64,000 nt of DNA from Bathynomus jamesi (GCA_023014485.1 JAJOZX010006142.1:213501-277500); one strand, 5' to 3'. Counted from the first letter of the stretch, positions 44,105 through 54,475 are shown. The notes: a model not told the origin generated them from the letters alone. Made by a program: numbers and translations.

Positions 44105-45350
44105 ATATAAATTAGTCAAAAGTACTAGGCACCGTCATGAAGTTGGGACAAGGAGGTTCTGAAAAAGTAATAAAGGTATAAAATAGTTGAAGCAATATTC
44201 TTATTAAAAATAGGATAGAATTTTTATACGAGTATTTTGTACATCATCCACTCTGCTTTTATTACTTGTTTAATCCTTTGTAGTGTTTTATTTATTAAAG
44301 GGCCTATTTGACCCATATATTAAGAGGGCAACAGGGAAATGAATATCTGTCCAGCTTTACCAGTCGACTTTTCACTGACACAACCCTTTAGGGCAATGGC
44401 GAGCGTTATGCGTTATTACATAAACAGAGAGAGAGAGAGAGAGAGAGAATCTGATAATTTGCGATTAACACTAAACTGACAGCTATACTTATAAAATTTT
44501 GAGAACCCCAAAAACCTGTGATCCAGACTGAACAAAATCTAGAATTTAACTCGAGAGGTTTAAGGTGAAACCAAAAAAAAGTTCGAAGCTACACAATCTG
44601 AGCGTGATTTTTTTTTTAAAGCCTACCCCCTAGACTAGACAAACTATATATAAATATTTATAAGGGTACCAGAATTTTCTATATAATGTTAACCAAAATA
44701 GATTAAAAGGGAAAGATGTAACATTTCTGATGGCAGCTAATCTTATTAAATTGTTATCAATGCGAGTGTAGTGTTTGTTCTTTTTTAATAAAGATAATCA
44801 TGTCTAATAAGAATTTAATAATGTTTTGTTTAATAAAGAAGAAAATAATGTTAAATAAGAAATTTAATTATGGTTTGTATATAAATAAGAGATTGATAGT
44901 GTTTTGTTTGAAATTAAAAAAAATACAAATTGGCAACATCTGAGATGTGCCCAAGCTGGAGGCTGAGTAAAATGCCCAATTTTGGCAATTCAACCTTCAG
45001 GGCGGCTCGGGCGGGTTTGCCCCGATTAGGTGGGTCTGTCGTATTACTATGTTATTGTAAGTTTAAAATATTAAAAAGTCTCTCTCTCCGCGATTAAATG
45101 TTAACGCTAATTCTGCACTCGCTTTACTCCGTTGGTCCAATTGTTTCGATATAAATAAAAAGTCAGTAAATAGTAAATAAAAGCGTGTAATTAATCCCCG
45201 TCTCGTCACATTGTTCAAATTCTAATGGCGCCTACCGACCGGCTCAAGCGATGAACCGGCGTCCGTATAAAGACACAGGAAAACGATTGATAATAGTAAG
45301 AAAAGGAAAAATACTGAAAAGAAAGCGAAGAATAAGAAGGAAAGAATGTT
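44105..45350. other. AT-rich spacer
   Basis: No supported gene. A GC-rich patch at 44995-45040 has no recognised identity. Confidence 0.4.
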
Positions 45351-45354
45351 TTGT

Positions 45355-45790
45355 TTACTATACCTTTGAAGCATAATGTTTACAAGCCGCTTCCAAATGT
45401 CACTACCGATTCTGTCCCACTCCTTATTTATTTTTCATGTAGGTCAGATTTCGGTGAACACTCGCGTTTTTTAAGATTTCTTCTTAAAATGACCTATAAA
45501 TGTTCAATACGATTCGGGTCTGAAGAATGAAAGAAAAATAGAGTAAAATTTCATTGATGCTAGAAATAACTTGCCGATGGAGAGCTTTAAGACCTGTTTA
45601 GGTCTGATGGTTCATTCAGTCTTCACATAAAAACAGTTTTCCAATGCCTGATGAGGAGATGCATTCCCAGACCATGATGCTCTCTTCCTCAAATATGACT
45701 GTCGGGATAATACAGTTATTATTTTTGCAGATCTCTCCTACTCTCCTTCTTACGAAAGTCGGACCTGACGTTCCAAAACCACGCAAAATA
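45355..45790 (-). pseudogene. Tc1-like transposase, heavily decayed
   Basis: On the minus strand SIMVWECISSSGIGKLFLCE corresponds to the Trp-Gly-Cys block between the first two Asp motifs, and later RIVLNIYRSF then EEILKNASVHRNL to the third-motif region (the SPDLNPIE equivalent is eroded), ending near DIWKRL. Too damaged for a catalytic triad. Confidence 0.5.
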
Positions 45791-45803
45791 AAATATAATA
45801 ATA

Positions 45804-45975
45804 ATCAGTCACGAGGGCCAGCAAATGTCACAAAGATCAGGCCAATTAATGAATTCCACTGCTCTAACTTCCGTTTTATTATTACCAGCATCATCGGGAT
45901 TCGAACTCTCCCAACATTAGTGTCTTCACTTCGCTTATAGGAAACCAGTGTTATCTACTACGCTATGAACGCTGG
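45804..45975 (-). repeat. tRNA-derived SINE, copy 3
   Basis: Minus strand: GCCAGCGTTCATAGCGTAGT, GAGAGTTCGAATCCCGATGA (B box), TGCTGGTAATAATAAAACGG. Diverged. Confidence 0.65.
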
Positions 45976-46436
45976 CAAAATAAAATGTAATTAGTGGACA
46001 CAAGACGCGCGTAAATTATAACGGCGAAAACGCTTATTGGTTAAAAGGGTAATCATGTTGTAAGTTGTCTTTAATTACTTAAGTGTTACTTTCGTCAAAC
46101 CACGAACAGACATGGGGTCAATTCAGTTTTATCAAATCCAATTCCAGTAAAATAAAAATTCATCAATTCAATTCAATTCCAATTCATTTATCGGAAAAAT
46201 TATATCAATTCCAATTCATATGCTTTTCAATTCCAATCCAATTCAATTATTCAATTTTATATTGAAAAAAAAACACAAGGTTTTATAATAACCATTTTAT
46301 TTTCATACAACATACATTATTACTCACTAACAAATCATGTTAACTGCCACACAAATATTCATATGGTTTATATCTCCATTAGAATCACTATTATGAATCC
46401 ATGATCATTACACAATATGCTACAGCCCAAATTACT

Positions 46437-46540
46437 GAGAATTACATCTGATCATCATAAGTTGTTCAAAACGGTTATCGCTCAGGTTGCACCTCTCCGG
46501 CCTGAAGAGTTTGCCAGCAATGGAGAACTCTTGGGTGGCA
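46437..46540 (-). pseudogene. hAT transposase dimerisation-domain end
   Basis: Reads ATQEFSIAGKLFRPERCNLS, DNRFEQLMMIRCNSQ and stop. This is the last part of the hAT C-terminal dimerisation region (FSIAGxxFxxxRxxLS, then an LMxxRCN helix). All upstream coding sequence has been lost. Confidence 0.75.
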
Positions 46541-46770
46541 TTACATTAGATTAGGTCTGCTTCTGAAGGGAATGGAGATAGAAGCTGTCCCACTGATGGT
46601 TGGGGTTTTTGACCATCCCATAGCAGGTGCAGGCCCAAGAAATACAAAATATTTCAGAGTAGATCCCTGTCTATGAAAAGCCTACCCATCCCTTCAGAAA
46701 GTAAGCCCCATATTCACAAAACGAAATAGGTTCCTTAGGGTTAAAAATGACTGGGAAGTTAGTATGTAAG

Positions 46771-46884
46771 AGTAAAACCGCAGTAGTCAGGAAACAATTT
46801 TATTAGGAGACTAGTTTCGGAAGTGCAATGACTTCCGAAACTAGTCTCCTAATAAAATTGTTTCCTGACTACTGCGGTTTTACT
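46771..46884. repeat. Perfect 54-bp-arm palindrome
   Basis: Arms 46771-46824 and 46831-46884 around a 6-bp loop GCAATG; I see no mismatch. The right arm contains GACTTCCGAAACTAGTC, like the 3' half of the GAAA-type motifs elsewhere. It sits inside the hAT element. Confidence 0.85.
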
Positions 46885-47053
46885 CCTGCTTACAGCTCCC
46901 GTTCACTGGGACTTTACTATTATTAGTATATGAGGCCTACTTTAGAAAAATCCAATTTAATAATATGAATGAGAATGCTTACTGCCAAAACCTTTATTAG
47001 GTTAAGAGTATAATTAATGGGAAGTTGCTTATTCCCATTTCTATACTGTATAT

Positions 47054-47544
47054 TAGTGGTGGACCGGCTATCCGCATCATTTTTAACATCCGCACCCGCA
47101 CTTCTGACTGCGGATGTTATGCGGATATTACCTCTAATAAATTATGCAATTTACAATTAAATTAGCTTATAAAGTAGCTTATAAGGCCCAGTCATGCACA
47201 TTTCATGTAAAGTATTAATTATTAATGAACAAACAAATATATAAACCTCAAAATATAAATAGCTGGTAACACAGAAAATTGAATGAAACTTGTTTCATTG
47301 AATTTTCTGTGTCTGAAACTCTTGAGAAAGTTATTATTTTTATCATAATGAAAACATTAATATTAATTTTAATTCTTATGCATTGCCTGCCATAATAGTA
47401 ATATCACGAAATTTGAAAAATTATGTCATATATTCATAATTCTATATGATATTGATAGATTAACGAAATATCCGCATCCGCGGATACTGAAATTAAAAAT
47501 CCGCATCCGCAGATGTTGAAAAACTGACATCCGGTCCACCACAA
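47054..47544. mobile_element. Non-autonomous hAT element, TAGTGGTGGACC family, copy 1
   Basis: A 491-bp element with ends TAGTGGTGGACCGG and TTGTGGTGGACCGG (complement), flanked by a perfect 8-bp duplication CTGTATAT (47046-47053 and 47545-47552). ATCCGCATCCGC words are inside both ends. Internal hairpin at 47271-47312. It is nested in the hAT at 46107-47680, so it is younger. Copy 2 is at 56714. Confidence 0.9.
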
Positions 47545-47689
47545 CTGTATATATTTGAGTTTCCTGATGATTTATTTTCACATCATCATCAATTCACATC
47601 AATTCATTGCATCAATTCCAATTCAATTCACACATTTTCCCTATCAATTCCAATTCAACTCATAATTGACCCCATGTCTGACCACGAAG

Positions 47690-48036
47690 GTTTCTTTCTT
47701 GCGTTGCATCCTTTCATTCCTTCTTGATTTTCTTTTATGAATGATTGAAACTCTTTTTTGATAAAAATAAAGAATACAATAATACAATTTTTACGATATT
47801 CCAATAATTCTAGCATAGAACATACAACTATTAATTGGCCTATTGTTATTTATTGTTGTTTAATTTGGCCCTTAAGCTTTAGGTTGTAGTGGGCTCTCAG
47901 ATTGATTAAAAGATAACATATCACTTCGTAGGCAGTTATGATAAAGTGAAATATAAATAACATGAGCAAATAGTATTAATTAACTTAGAATACACAAACG
48001 AAGTTAGACTGTAAAGTTAATTATTACAGATATGAT
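47690..48036. other. AT-rich spacer
   Basis: No supported feature. Confidence 0.4.
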
Positions 48037-48038
48037 AA

Positions 48039-49000
48039 GCACACCGGACAAAAAATTAGTCACCCCTCTCAGAATGTACCTAATAACGTGTGACGGCGCC
48101 TCTGGCCTTGATAACCGCACGAATCCGGCGAGGCAGAGACTCTACGAGGGTGTGCATGTACTGAACATCGATTTGCTGCCACTCGTTCATCAGCCGGTCC
48201 CGAAGTTCCGCCAGAGTCCGTGGGTGTCTATTCCTGCGCTTCACTTTCTGTTTCCAGCATGAACAACACCTTCGACGCATTCAGGATTAAAGGCTTCATT
48301 GGACCTGCGATGTACTCGTCGCCTCCCATCATTGGAGAACAAACAAAAACGGGACTCATCGGACCAAATTACACGTTTCCAATCTGCCGCAGTCCGGTTT
48401 TTGTGCCTCTGAGCCCATTTATAACGTGCCAATTTGTGACTTGCTGTTAACAGCGGCCTCTTCCGTGGTACCCTGCTCCAGATGTCCATCGCATGCAGTT
48501 CTCGTCGCAATGTCCGTTCGGAAATTGGTCGCTGGAGAACCTCATTGGTTTCTTGGAGCAATTGTTCTCTGGTTTGAAAACGATTTGCAGTTACTAGACG
48601 AGAAACATGGCGGCGGCCCCTATTGTCGAGAATCGTTTTCCGGCCACAGTTACGCCGTCGATTGTCAGTTGATTGCGAACTACACCACTCTTTGTAAACT
48701 CGCTGGACAGTACGCGTTGACACACCAACAAATTGGGCTACTTCAGACATTTTGTGTCCGTGGGCTCTGCCAAACACGATGGCTCCTTTTTGCCACTGAG
48801 TAACGTCTGCCTCACGACCCATTTTCCGACTATATCCAACACACACTTTGTTCTTCACCACTTCACGAAACAGATCTGATCCTGTGTGCTACGTCACCGC
48901 TATTTGTCACTTACCAATGCTACATCAGCGCCCTCTGTGTGACCTTGAACTTCCTACTATCGGTGCTATTAGGGGTGACTAATTTTTTGTCCGGTGTGCT
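48039..49000 (-). mobile_element. Tc1-like transposon, internally deleted
   Basis: A 962-bp element with inverted ends AGCACACCGGACAAAAAATT and complement, about 29 bp identical, flanked by TA (48037-48038 and 49001-49002). Confidence 0.9.
48080..48822 (-). pseudogene. Tc1-like transposase with internal deletion
   Basis: From ATG at 48822 (MGREADVTQWQKGAIVFGRA): first helix-turn-helix SEVAQFVGVSTRTVQRVYKE, second region ERTLRRELHAMDI, first catalytic Asp in WKRVIWSDESRFCLF, then RSNEAFNPECVEGVVHAG. A deletion of the second-Asp and third-Glu segment joins this, in another frame, to KVKRRNRHPRTLAELRDRLM and SLPRRIRAVIKARGAVTRY, stop. The start after a longer upstream frame was chosen because the Met lies just before the HTH, as in related proteins. 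N-terminal DNA-binding half is intact and could be expressed. Confidence 0.9.
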
Positions 49001-49059
49001 TATACAGTACAAAGAATTCAGTGTAAAATATGAGAAATGAGACAAATTATATTTTATTA

Positions 49060-50744
49060 ATAATTTGTCTCATTTTAACTCGTCTTTAAAGGCACTTACA
49101 TTAGTATCGTTTCTAATATTAATATTTAAATCATTCCGTAGTTTCAATCTAACGAAAATAGAGGATTTCTGGAATGAAGATAATCTACATTGAGAGATAA
49201 CATTTTAGATCTACTTCTAGTCTGACACGAGTTTATTTCTTGGTGAGTTACGATATACATATATATTTATCCACTGTAAGTTAATAATTTCATCCATACA
49301 TTTGTAAATAAAAATAAGATGCGCAAATTTGATTACTTCTTCGATCCTTATTAATTTTAACTCTTTTGAAAGTATGCATTTGAATGATCATAAAAATCAG
49401 CATCAGATAACATTCTTATTGCTCGTTTTTTATCAATAAATATATTGTTTAATTAAAGCGTTGCCAGCCAGCAGAATTTCCCCATCCAAGGTTGCAGTAC
49501 ATCATATAAGAGCGTTAAAAAACCTGTTTCAGAACTATATGTCCAAGTTTAAACTTTAGACAAAAAACCTCCTAAAAATCCTTTTAGAGATATAATTTAC
49601 GTGGTACTTCCACTGCAAGTTCTTATTTGGCGGTGCCCAAAAATTTTTTATTTCAATACATTCTTTTACAGCGATTTCTCCAACATTCAATTCATCACGA
49701 TACACATTTCGTTTCTTTTACTGATATTGTATCTAGAAAAAGTTTATTACTTATCAGTGGTAAAAAATTTCACAAATCTGGTAAATTTCGTTTTATATAA
49801 ACTGTCCTAAGTTGTAATAACGTCTTTGCGAGAAAAGGACACAGTTGTATATACTATGTATTCTACTTGTTTTCTAAAACATTTTGTTGAATACAGATAA
49901 TGAACCCATTGATCTGTAATTAGTTGCTAGTGCAGGATCATCCCCCTAAAACAAGGGTGTTATACAACCAATTTTTAGCACTGATGAAAATATACCTTCG
50001 GAAATACTGAAATACTTAATAGTCAGTGAGGCGGGCCAGAAACTGGCACAGCGCTCAGGCCAACTAATACGGCCCATTGCGCTAATTCATGGATTATTAT
50101 TACCAGCACCATCGAGAGTCGAACCCCCGACCAGTCTTCACTTCGCTATTGGGAAACCGTATTACCCACTGAGGTAAACGGGCGTTGGCTGATAACTGCA
50201 GCCAAAATTAAGGATACTTTAAAATCTTTAACAAGCTTCAATATAAGTACAGGATTAACAACAACAAAGTGAATTTACTGAGTTGGGTGGCATGTAATCT
50301 AACGGTAAATGATCATTATTAGTAATGTTGAGCGAACTTCATCCACTATGGATATAAAGTAATTATTTAAAATAGTTTGCAATTTAGAAATATCATCAGT
50401 AATAATTATATTATTGCCATCATTTAGTTTTTTATTGGAGTTTTCTTAATTAGGTTTTTGTTAAGACTTTGTTTATAGTTGGTCCATGCGTTTTTCAAGT
50501 CTCCTTTGTCCTTAGAAAATTGACTGCAGAAATAGCTAAGTCTTTGTGTTTTTTATTAACTTAATGTGTTTCTATAGCTACTGTGCATATTGTAGTTTAT
50601 AAATTTTACCTTTTAATTGTAACATGAATAATTTACCTATTTTCTACTGAATTAATAATATCTTGAGCGATCCATGGTTTTGCAGTACTTACGACACACA
50701 CTGTTTTCTTCCTACTAAAAATATCAAATAAGGGGTCATAAAAG
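49060..50744 (-). pseudogene. LINE ORF2 remnant: linker, start of RT, and C-terminus
   Basis: Reconstructed by reading several frames on the minus strand. From 50744: FYDPLFDIFSRKKTVCVVST, AKPWIAQDIINSVENR, later LNDGNNIIITDDISKLQTIL and LILKLVKDFKVSLILAAVI. A SINE (50020-50188) cuts in. After it: FPKVYF, KIGCITPLF, GDDPALATNYRSMGSLSVFN, the first RT blocks. The palm motifs are deleted. The C-terminal part reads NLQWKYHVNYISKRI, YCNLGWGNSAGWQ-like scraps, KELKLIRIEEVIKFAHLIFI, and RLSSFQKSSIFVRLKLRNDL. Its endonuclease lies at 51080-53172. Confidence 0.65.
50020..50188 (-). repeat. tRNA-derived SINE, copy 4
   Basis: Minus strand: CGCCCGTTTACCTCAGTGGG (A box), GGGTTCGACTCTCGATGGTG (B box), CTGGTAATAATAATCC, then the family tail with GCGCTGTGCCAGTTTCTGGC. 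Interrupts the LINE reading frame between AAVI and FPKVYF. Confidence 0.8.
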
Positions 50745-50752
50745 TACTAAAC

Positions 50753-50993
50753 GATACTGATACAATCTGAGATCCCTGGACCGGTCTAGAGTCCAAATAT
50801 GTTTATTTTTTGCACAGTTAAGTCACAAACTGTGCCAGAAACGTGTTATTCGAGCGTTATTCGTATTACTTATCAAGGTGAGTAGTTTAGCTAAAGTTCA
50901 CACTATATACTCGCAAGAACTGAAAAATAGTGGTTTGGACTGGTCCGGACAACCTCTTTTGAAGCTCGGTTCGGACCGGTCCAGCTGCATCAT
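50753..50993. mobile_element. hAT-type MITE inserted in LINE
   Basis: A 241-bp insertion flanked by an 8-bp direct repeat TACTAAAC (50745-50752 and 50994-51001). CTGGACCGGTC-type words lie near both ends in inverted orientation. It separates the LINE endonuclease tail (ending FVEPTDDID) from the linker (FYDPLF). Confidence 0.7.
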
Positions 50994-51001
50994 TACTAAA
51001 C

Positions 51002-51250
51002 ACTATCTATGTCGTCTGTAGGTTCAACAAAGTCAAACTGAGTATTTTCGACAATCTCCAATAGATATTTTAACCTCAGAAAATATTCTATATTCAGTAG
51101 TTTTTGTTAGTGATCTGTGCAATATTATTGTATATAATGTACCTTCAAATTAGGTTAATGATCACTAATGATTATAATTATAATTCCAGAATTTACAACA
51201 GCATTGCGATTTATAAATACATTATCAATTGTAGACTGTTATTTACCGAG
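51002..51250 (-). pseudogene. LINE endonuclease domain, C-terminal end
   Basis: Minus strand STIDNVFINRNAVVNSGI followed by an Ile run and SDH then PNLKVHYIQ. The Ser-Asp-His triplet is the catalytic His motif of the AP-endonuclease domain in non-LTR elements. Continues to TQFDFVEPTDDID at the MITE boundary. Confidence 0.6.
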
Positions 51251-51385
51251 TAACTAGCGGAGGATTAATTTGGTTTTGCAAATTGATATCAACACTTTAG
51301 CGCACGGGACCCCTACCCGGTCGCTACCCACAGTATGCACACGTGTCAGCCCGAGTTGTTGCCGCCACACGACATACCTCTATAC

Positions 51386-51711
51386 CAGGGTTTCCCAATC
51401 TCTTGCGATCATGGACTCCTTCCTCACCCTGGTAACTTCCGTGGACCACCTTTCTTCCTTCTCCATAGCGCTAATTTGCTTAACTTTGTAATATAGAAGA
51501 AAAAATACAAATTGCGAAAATGAGTATATGACTATTATTTATCGTCACAAGAATGAAGTTTTACAGTAAAAACTAAGACGTAAGAACGTTATTTGACAAA
51601 ATTACACGAATCATTATTTTTGGTTAGTGTAGTAATATTTGGAATTCTGTTTGGAGATACCACCGTGGACCCACTGAGATGTGACCGCGGACCACAGTTT
51701 GGGAAAACCTG
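51386..51711. mobile_element. hAT-type MITE, CAGGGTTTCCCAA ends
   Basis: A 326-bp element with ends CAGGGTTTCCCAATCT and CAGGTTTTCCCAAACT (complement), flanked by CTCTATAC (51378-51385) and CTTTATAC (51712-51719), an 8-bp duplication with one mismatch. Non-coding. Lies within the span of the broken LINE. Confidence 0.8.
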
Positions 51712-51934
51712 CTTTATACATTTTCAGTTTATAACGCTGCTTTTAATTGTACATTTAATTTTTGTATTTATTTGCTCAAAAATGGTATATACTGAATATA
51801 TATATTATATATAAATTATTTAATGTACTCACCATAGTTCCTGTAAAGCATCTAATGTTTACCCTCCATCAACTTCAGGGGATATATTACCTGAAGGTGC
51901 TCTTTGATGTTAGTATTGGTGGAGTAGTATTGGG

Positions 51935-52260
51935 AGGTCGAGTTCGACGCAGCCCAGTATTTTTTCTTACGATGATACTTGCTGTGACACGGAACTGCAC
52001 AAAGAGCCACATCACAAAACTTGGGCTTCTACTTGGTGTCCTTCCTCTTGCCAGTTTTATAGCACACTGTACCCCTAAGCCTTTTGTCAAGAATTTACAG
52101 CGTGTGGTCTAATTTAGGATTTAGACGGTCAGGTGAATTCACGATACGAGGCCGTCTCCTCCTCCTGGAGCTAGTTTCTTCCTCCTCATCTTCTGATGGC
52201 GATGTATCTTGTGGAATTGAATCTGTATGAAAGGGTTGCTTCTGATCGTACGAGAGGGCC
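51935..52260 (-). pseudogene. piggyBac transposase, internally deleted remnant
   Basis: Minus strand: an acidic patch (SPSEDEEEETSSRRRRRPRI), then LDKRLRGTVCYKTGKRKDTK, stop, KPKFCDVALCAVPCHSKYHR. The second part is the cysteine-rich C-terminal domain of piggyBac proteins (paired Cys, VALC, PC, YH). The DDD core is absent. The TAG between the halves replaces a likely Trp. Confidence 0.6.
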
Positions 52261-52432
52261 CTTCAGCTGCTGATTATGAAGGCTGTACAAGTGCATCATT
52301 GTTATAATATTCATGGTCAGAAAGTTCACCAATGATGACACTTTGGTGGGAGTGAGTTTTATCCTGGAATGCTTGGCTTTTACCGATTCAGTACGTAGCT
52401 TTACACTCGGTTTTTTTTTTCCACTTTCTTAA

Positions 52433-52772
52433 CCCTGAAATGCAGAGCGGGGTACAATTGGACCCCGCTATGCACGATGACTTGATTCGCCTATACAGTC
52501 TAGAGTTAAGCACTGATGAAGGTGATTTTGGGGACGGCATTTTACAATTTTAGATTGCAATAAACTAAAAAAAAACCACACTGAGACACTAATCTGCCAC
52601 AAATATAGCAAAATATAACGGAACAAAGCGCGCGATATAAACCGTAATGGCGTGGAGAAGATGCTGAGATGCTCCGCCCCCTGACCAGCTGAACCTGTTT
52701 GTCGAGGAACTCGAATGTTGTGACGCAGATATTGACGCAAAAATGACTTTTAACCAATTTTCGCATTAAGTG
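52433..52772. mobile_element. TTAA-flanked piggyBac-type element
   Basis: A 340-bp stretch flanked by TTAA (52429-52432 and 52773-52776), ends CCCTGAAATGCAGAG and (complement) CACTTAATGCGAAA, with a palindromic GGGGTACAATTGGACCCC near the left end. It breaks the LINE endonuclease right after its AGDL motif. Confidence 0.55.
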
Positions 52773-52776
52773 TTAA

Positions 52777-53172
52777 ATCACCTGCAGCTATGGTATCCGA
52801 TTTATGGAAGTTACAATGTTATCTAAGTGAATTAGAAAGTTATTACAATTAGAATTTGGTGGTCTGTATATTGCATGAACAGAATAAACACTGCAAGTAT
52901 AGTGTTCCCAATTAGGTTTTCAATTTCACTATTACGCAAAGGAAATACTTCACTATATTCCTAAGTCATACGTACATACAAAGTAATACATTCACCAACC
53001 CAACAATCCCTGCCAGAATATACAATGTAATATTCTGTATTATACAAGTTTTCAATATTATTGCTTAGTCAGGTTTCAGTGAGAAGTATGACACTAAATT
53101 TGACCGAAGCAACTTGCAAAAAGGCCAGAAAGTAGTCATAGTTCTTGGGTAAGCGGCGGATATTTAGTTAGA
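52777..53172 (-). pseudogene. LINE endonuclease domain, N-terminal part
   Basis: Minus strand: LNIRRLPKNYDYFLAFLQVA, SVKFSVILLTET, TGA, LSNNIENLYNTEYYIVYSGR, SEVFPLRNSEIENLIG, CNNFLIHLDNIVTSINRI, AAGDL. These follow the order of the apurinic-endonuclease domain of Jockey/CR1/I-type LINEs: the Thr-Glu-Thr-Trp-Leu block (Trp now TGA), YSGR, and AGDF-like motif. Confidence 0.7.
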
Positions 53173-53224
53173 TTTAGCACTAATAAATATCCGCAGCTTA
53201 CCCACGAACTTGTACTTGCCTGTA

Positions 53225-53545
53225 CTTGGTAAAACAACAGTTTCAGTTGTCTTCTGTAGATCAGAACGGTGATCTAAATCTGCTTTTCTGAGACCTCTGA
53301 GGGAAGTGAGATTCAATAGTCTGTCTACCCAGTTGGATGTCTCTTTTTCCGACCACTTCCACGTTATTAATGTGACACTCTTTTTATAACGGTTTAATGT
53401 GGTCTGATTAGCGCTTCTTGAATATTTCAGTTGTTTTGCAGTTTCAACTTGGGGAAAAACTCCTTGACATAACTAGCTGTTTCACCTTCTGTTAATTCTC
53501 TTGTTTTTACTATTTTGTAAACTAATTCACCAATTTTCACCAGTA
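53225..53545 (-). pseudogene. Possible Tc1-like transposase N-terminus
   Basis: Minus strand scraps: ELVYKIVKTRELTEGETASY, later SEKETSNWVDRLLNLTSLRG then LRKADLDHRSDLQ. The order (helix-turn-helix, basic linker, Asp-Arg-Leu-Leu) suits a Tc1 N-terminal half, but similarity is weak. Confidence 0.35.
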
Positions 53546-53705
53546 TAAAATCACATGATTGAAGCGCAACACTCAATGAATATAGAAAATGAATAATGTC
53601 TTTTCCGAATGCTACTCAATCAGTGATATGAACTTTCATTAGATAAAACTTACGAACTTTTTAGAACTAGTTATACGCAACCACTATGAAACAATTAATC
53701 AATTA

Positions 53706-54235
53706 ACCCTTTCGTTCACGAATATTTTTACTTTAAGACTAAATTTTATAAGATTTATTGTTAATGAAAACCAAATGTTTTAGTAACAAGTCACTTAAAT
53801 TACAGGCTAAATATTATAAGATTTATTGTTAATGAAAACCAAATGTTGGTGCTACTGTAGTATGCGGTCTACCTACGATTGGTTAGGTTTAATCATGATA
53901 TTTTCGTTAAAACTAACGAAAATATCATGACTAAACCTAACCAATCGTCAAGGGCGATTGACAATGGGATGTAAACAAACAATTAGTAAACAAGATAAGA
54001 AGCTATAATTAAAAGGTAGACCGCCGAATCGTAGGTAGACCGCACACTACAGTAGCACCCAAATGTTTTAGTAACTAGTCACTTAAATTACAAACATTTT
54101 GGGTTCCTTTTCCGACAACTAAACTCAACCTATATAAACACGCAGGAGCATTTATAGAAAAGTTGTATTTTACAACCATATATTATTATTATTATTTCCT
54201 GTGGGACATTTGGGTCTCACCGATACCGTACTGAA
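53706..54235. mobile_element. piggyBac-type MITE with internal tandem duplication and nested foldback
   Basis: Left end TTAACCCTTTCG at 53704. Body matches the MITE at 23314-23557 in reverse complement (for example GTTTTAGTAACTAGTCACTT). A 66-bp segment (AAGATTTATTGTTAATGAAA...) is duplicated at 53752 and 53818, and the second unit is split by the element at 53848-54059. The right end is eroded. Confidence 0.7.
53848..54059. mobile_element. Foldback/MITE with TTAGG-containing core, copy 2
   Basis: A 212-bp element with ends GGTGCTACTGTAGT and complement (about 33-bp arms), flanked by an 8-bp duplication CAAATGTT (53840-53847 and 54060-54067). The adjacent unduplicated unit at 53768-53790 reads CCAAATGTTTTAG without insertion and acts as an empty site. 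Inside is a hairpin of TTGGTTAGGTTTAATCATGA and its complement around AAAC (53877-53948). 8-bp duplication suggests hAT-type mobilisation. Confidence 0.85.
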
Positions 54236-54247
54236 AAGATAAAAATT

Positions 54248-54475
54248 TCATTTTTGTTTAAGAATATATGGAGTAACAATCAAGTTCATTTGGGAAAATC
54301 CTCTTTCGCATTCACTGGAAGAAATCGGGATTGAACTCAGAGCAGATTTCAAATGCTGAAGTTTTTCAGGAATCATCTTTTCAGTCAGGTACTGACGAAA
54401 TCCGCGAACTGTATCTCTTTCATTTAATTGAAATCTTAACGACAATTTTCTGATTTCCTTCTCGCCGAATGTCAA
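54248..54475 (-). pseudogene. hAT transposase C-terminal fragment
   Basis: MTFGEKEIRKLSLRFQLNER, GFRQYLTEKMIPEKLQHLKS, then ALSSIPISSSECERGFSQMN, LIVTPYILKQK. The Ser-Ser-x-Glu-Cys-Glu-Arg-x-Phe-Ser-x-Met-Asn block is the hAT dimerisation domain of the FAM200/ZBED5-like branch. Truncated at both ends. Confidence 0.75.

Larger units (their letters stand above)
46107..47680 (-). mobile_element. hAT element with CAATTC arrays
   Basis: A 1574-bp element with ends CAGACATGGGGTCAATT and complement, flanked by a perfect 8-bp duplication ACCACGAA (46099-46106 and 47681-47688). Both ends carry tandem CAATTC/AATTCCAATT words (46115-46255 and 47590-47670). It encodes a hAT C-terminus on the minus strand and contains a palindrome and a second hAT MITE. 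Confidence 0.9.
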
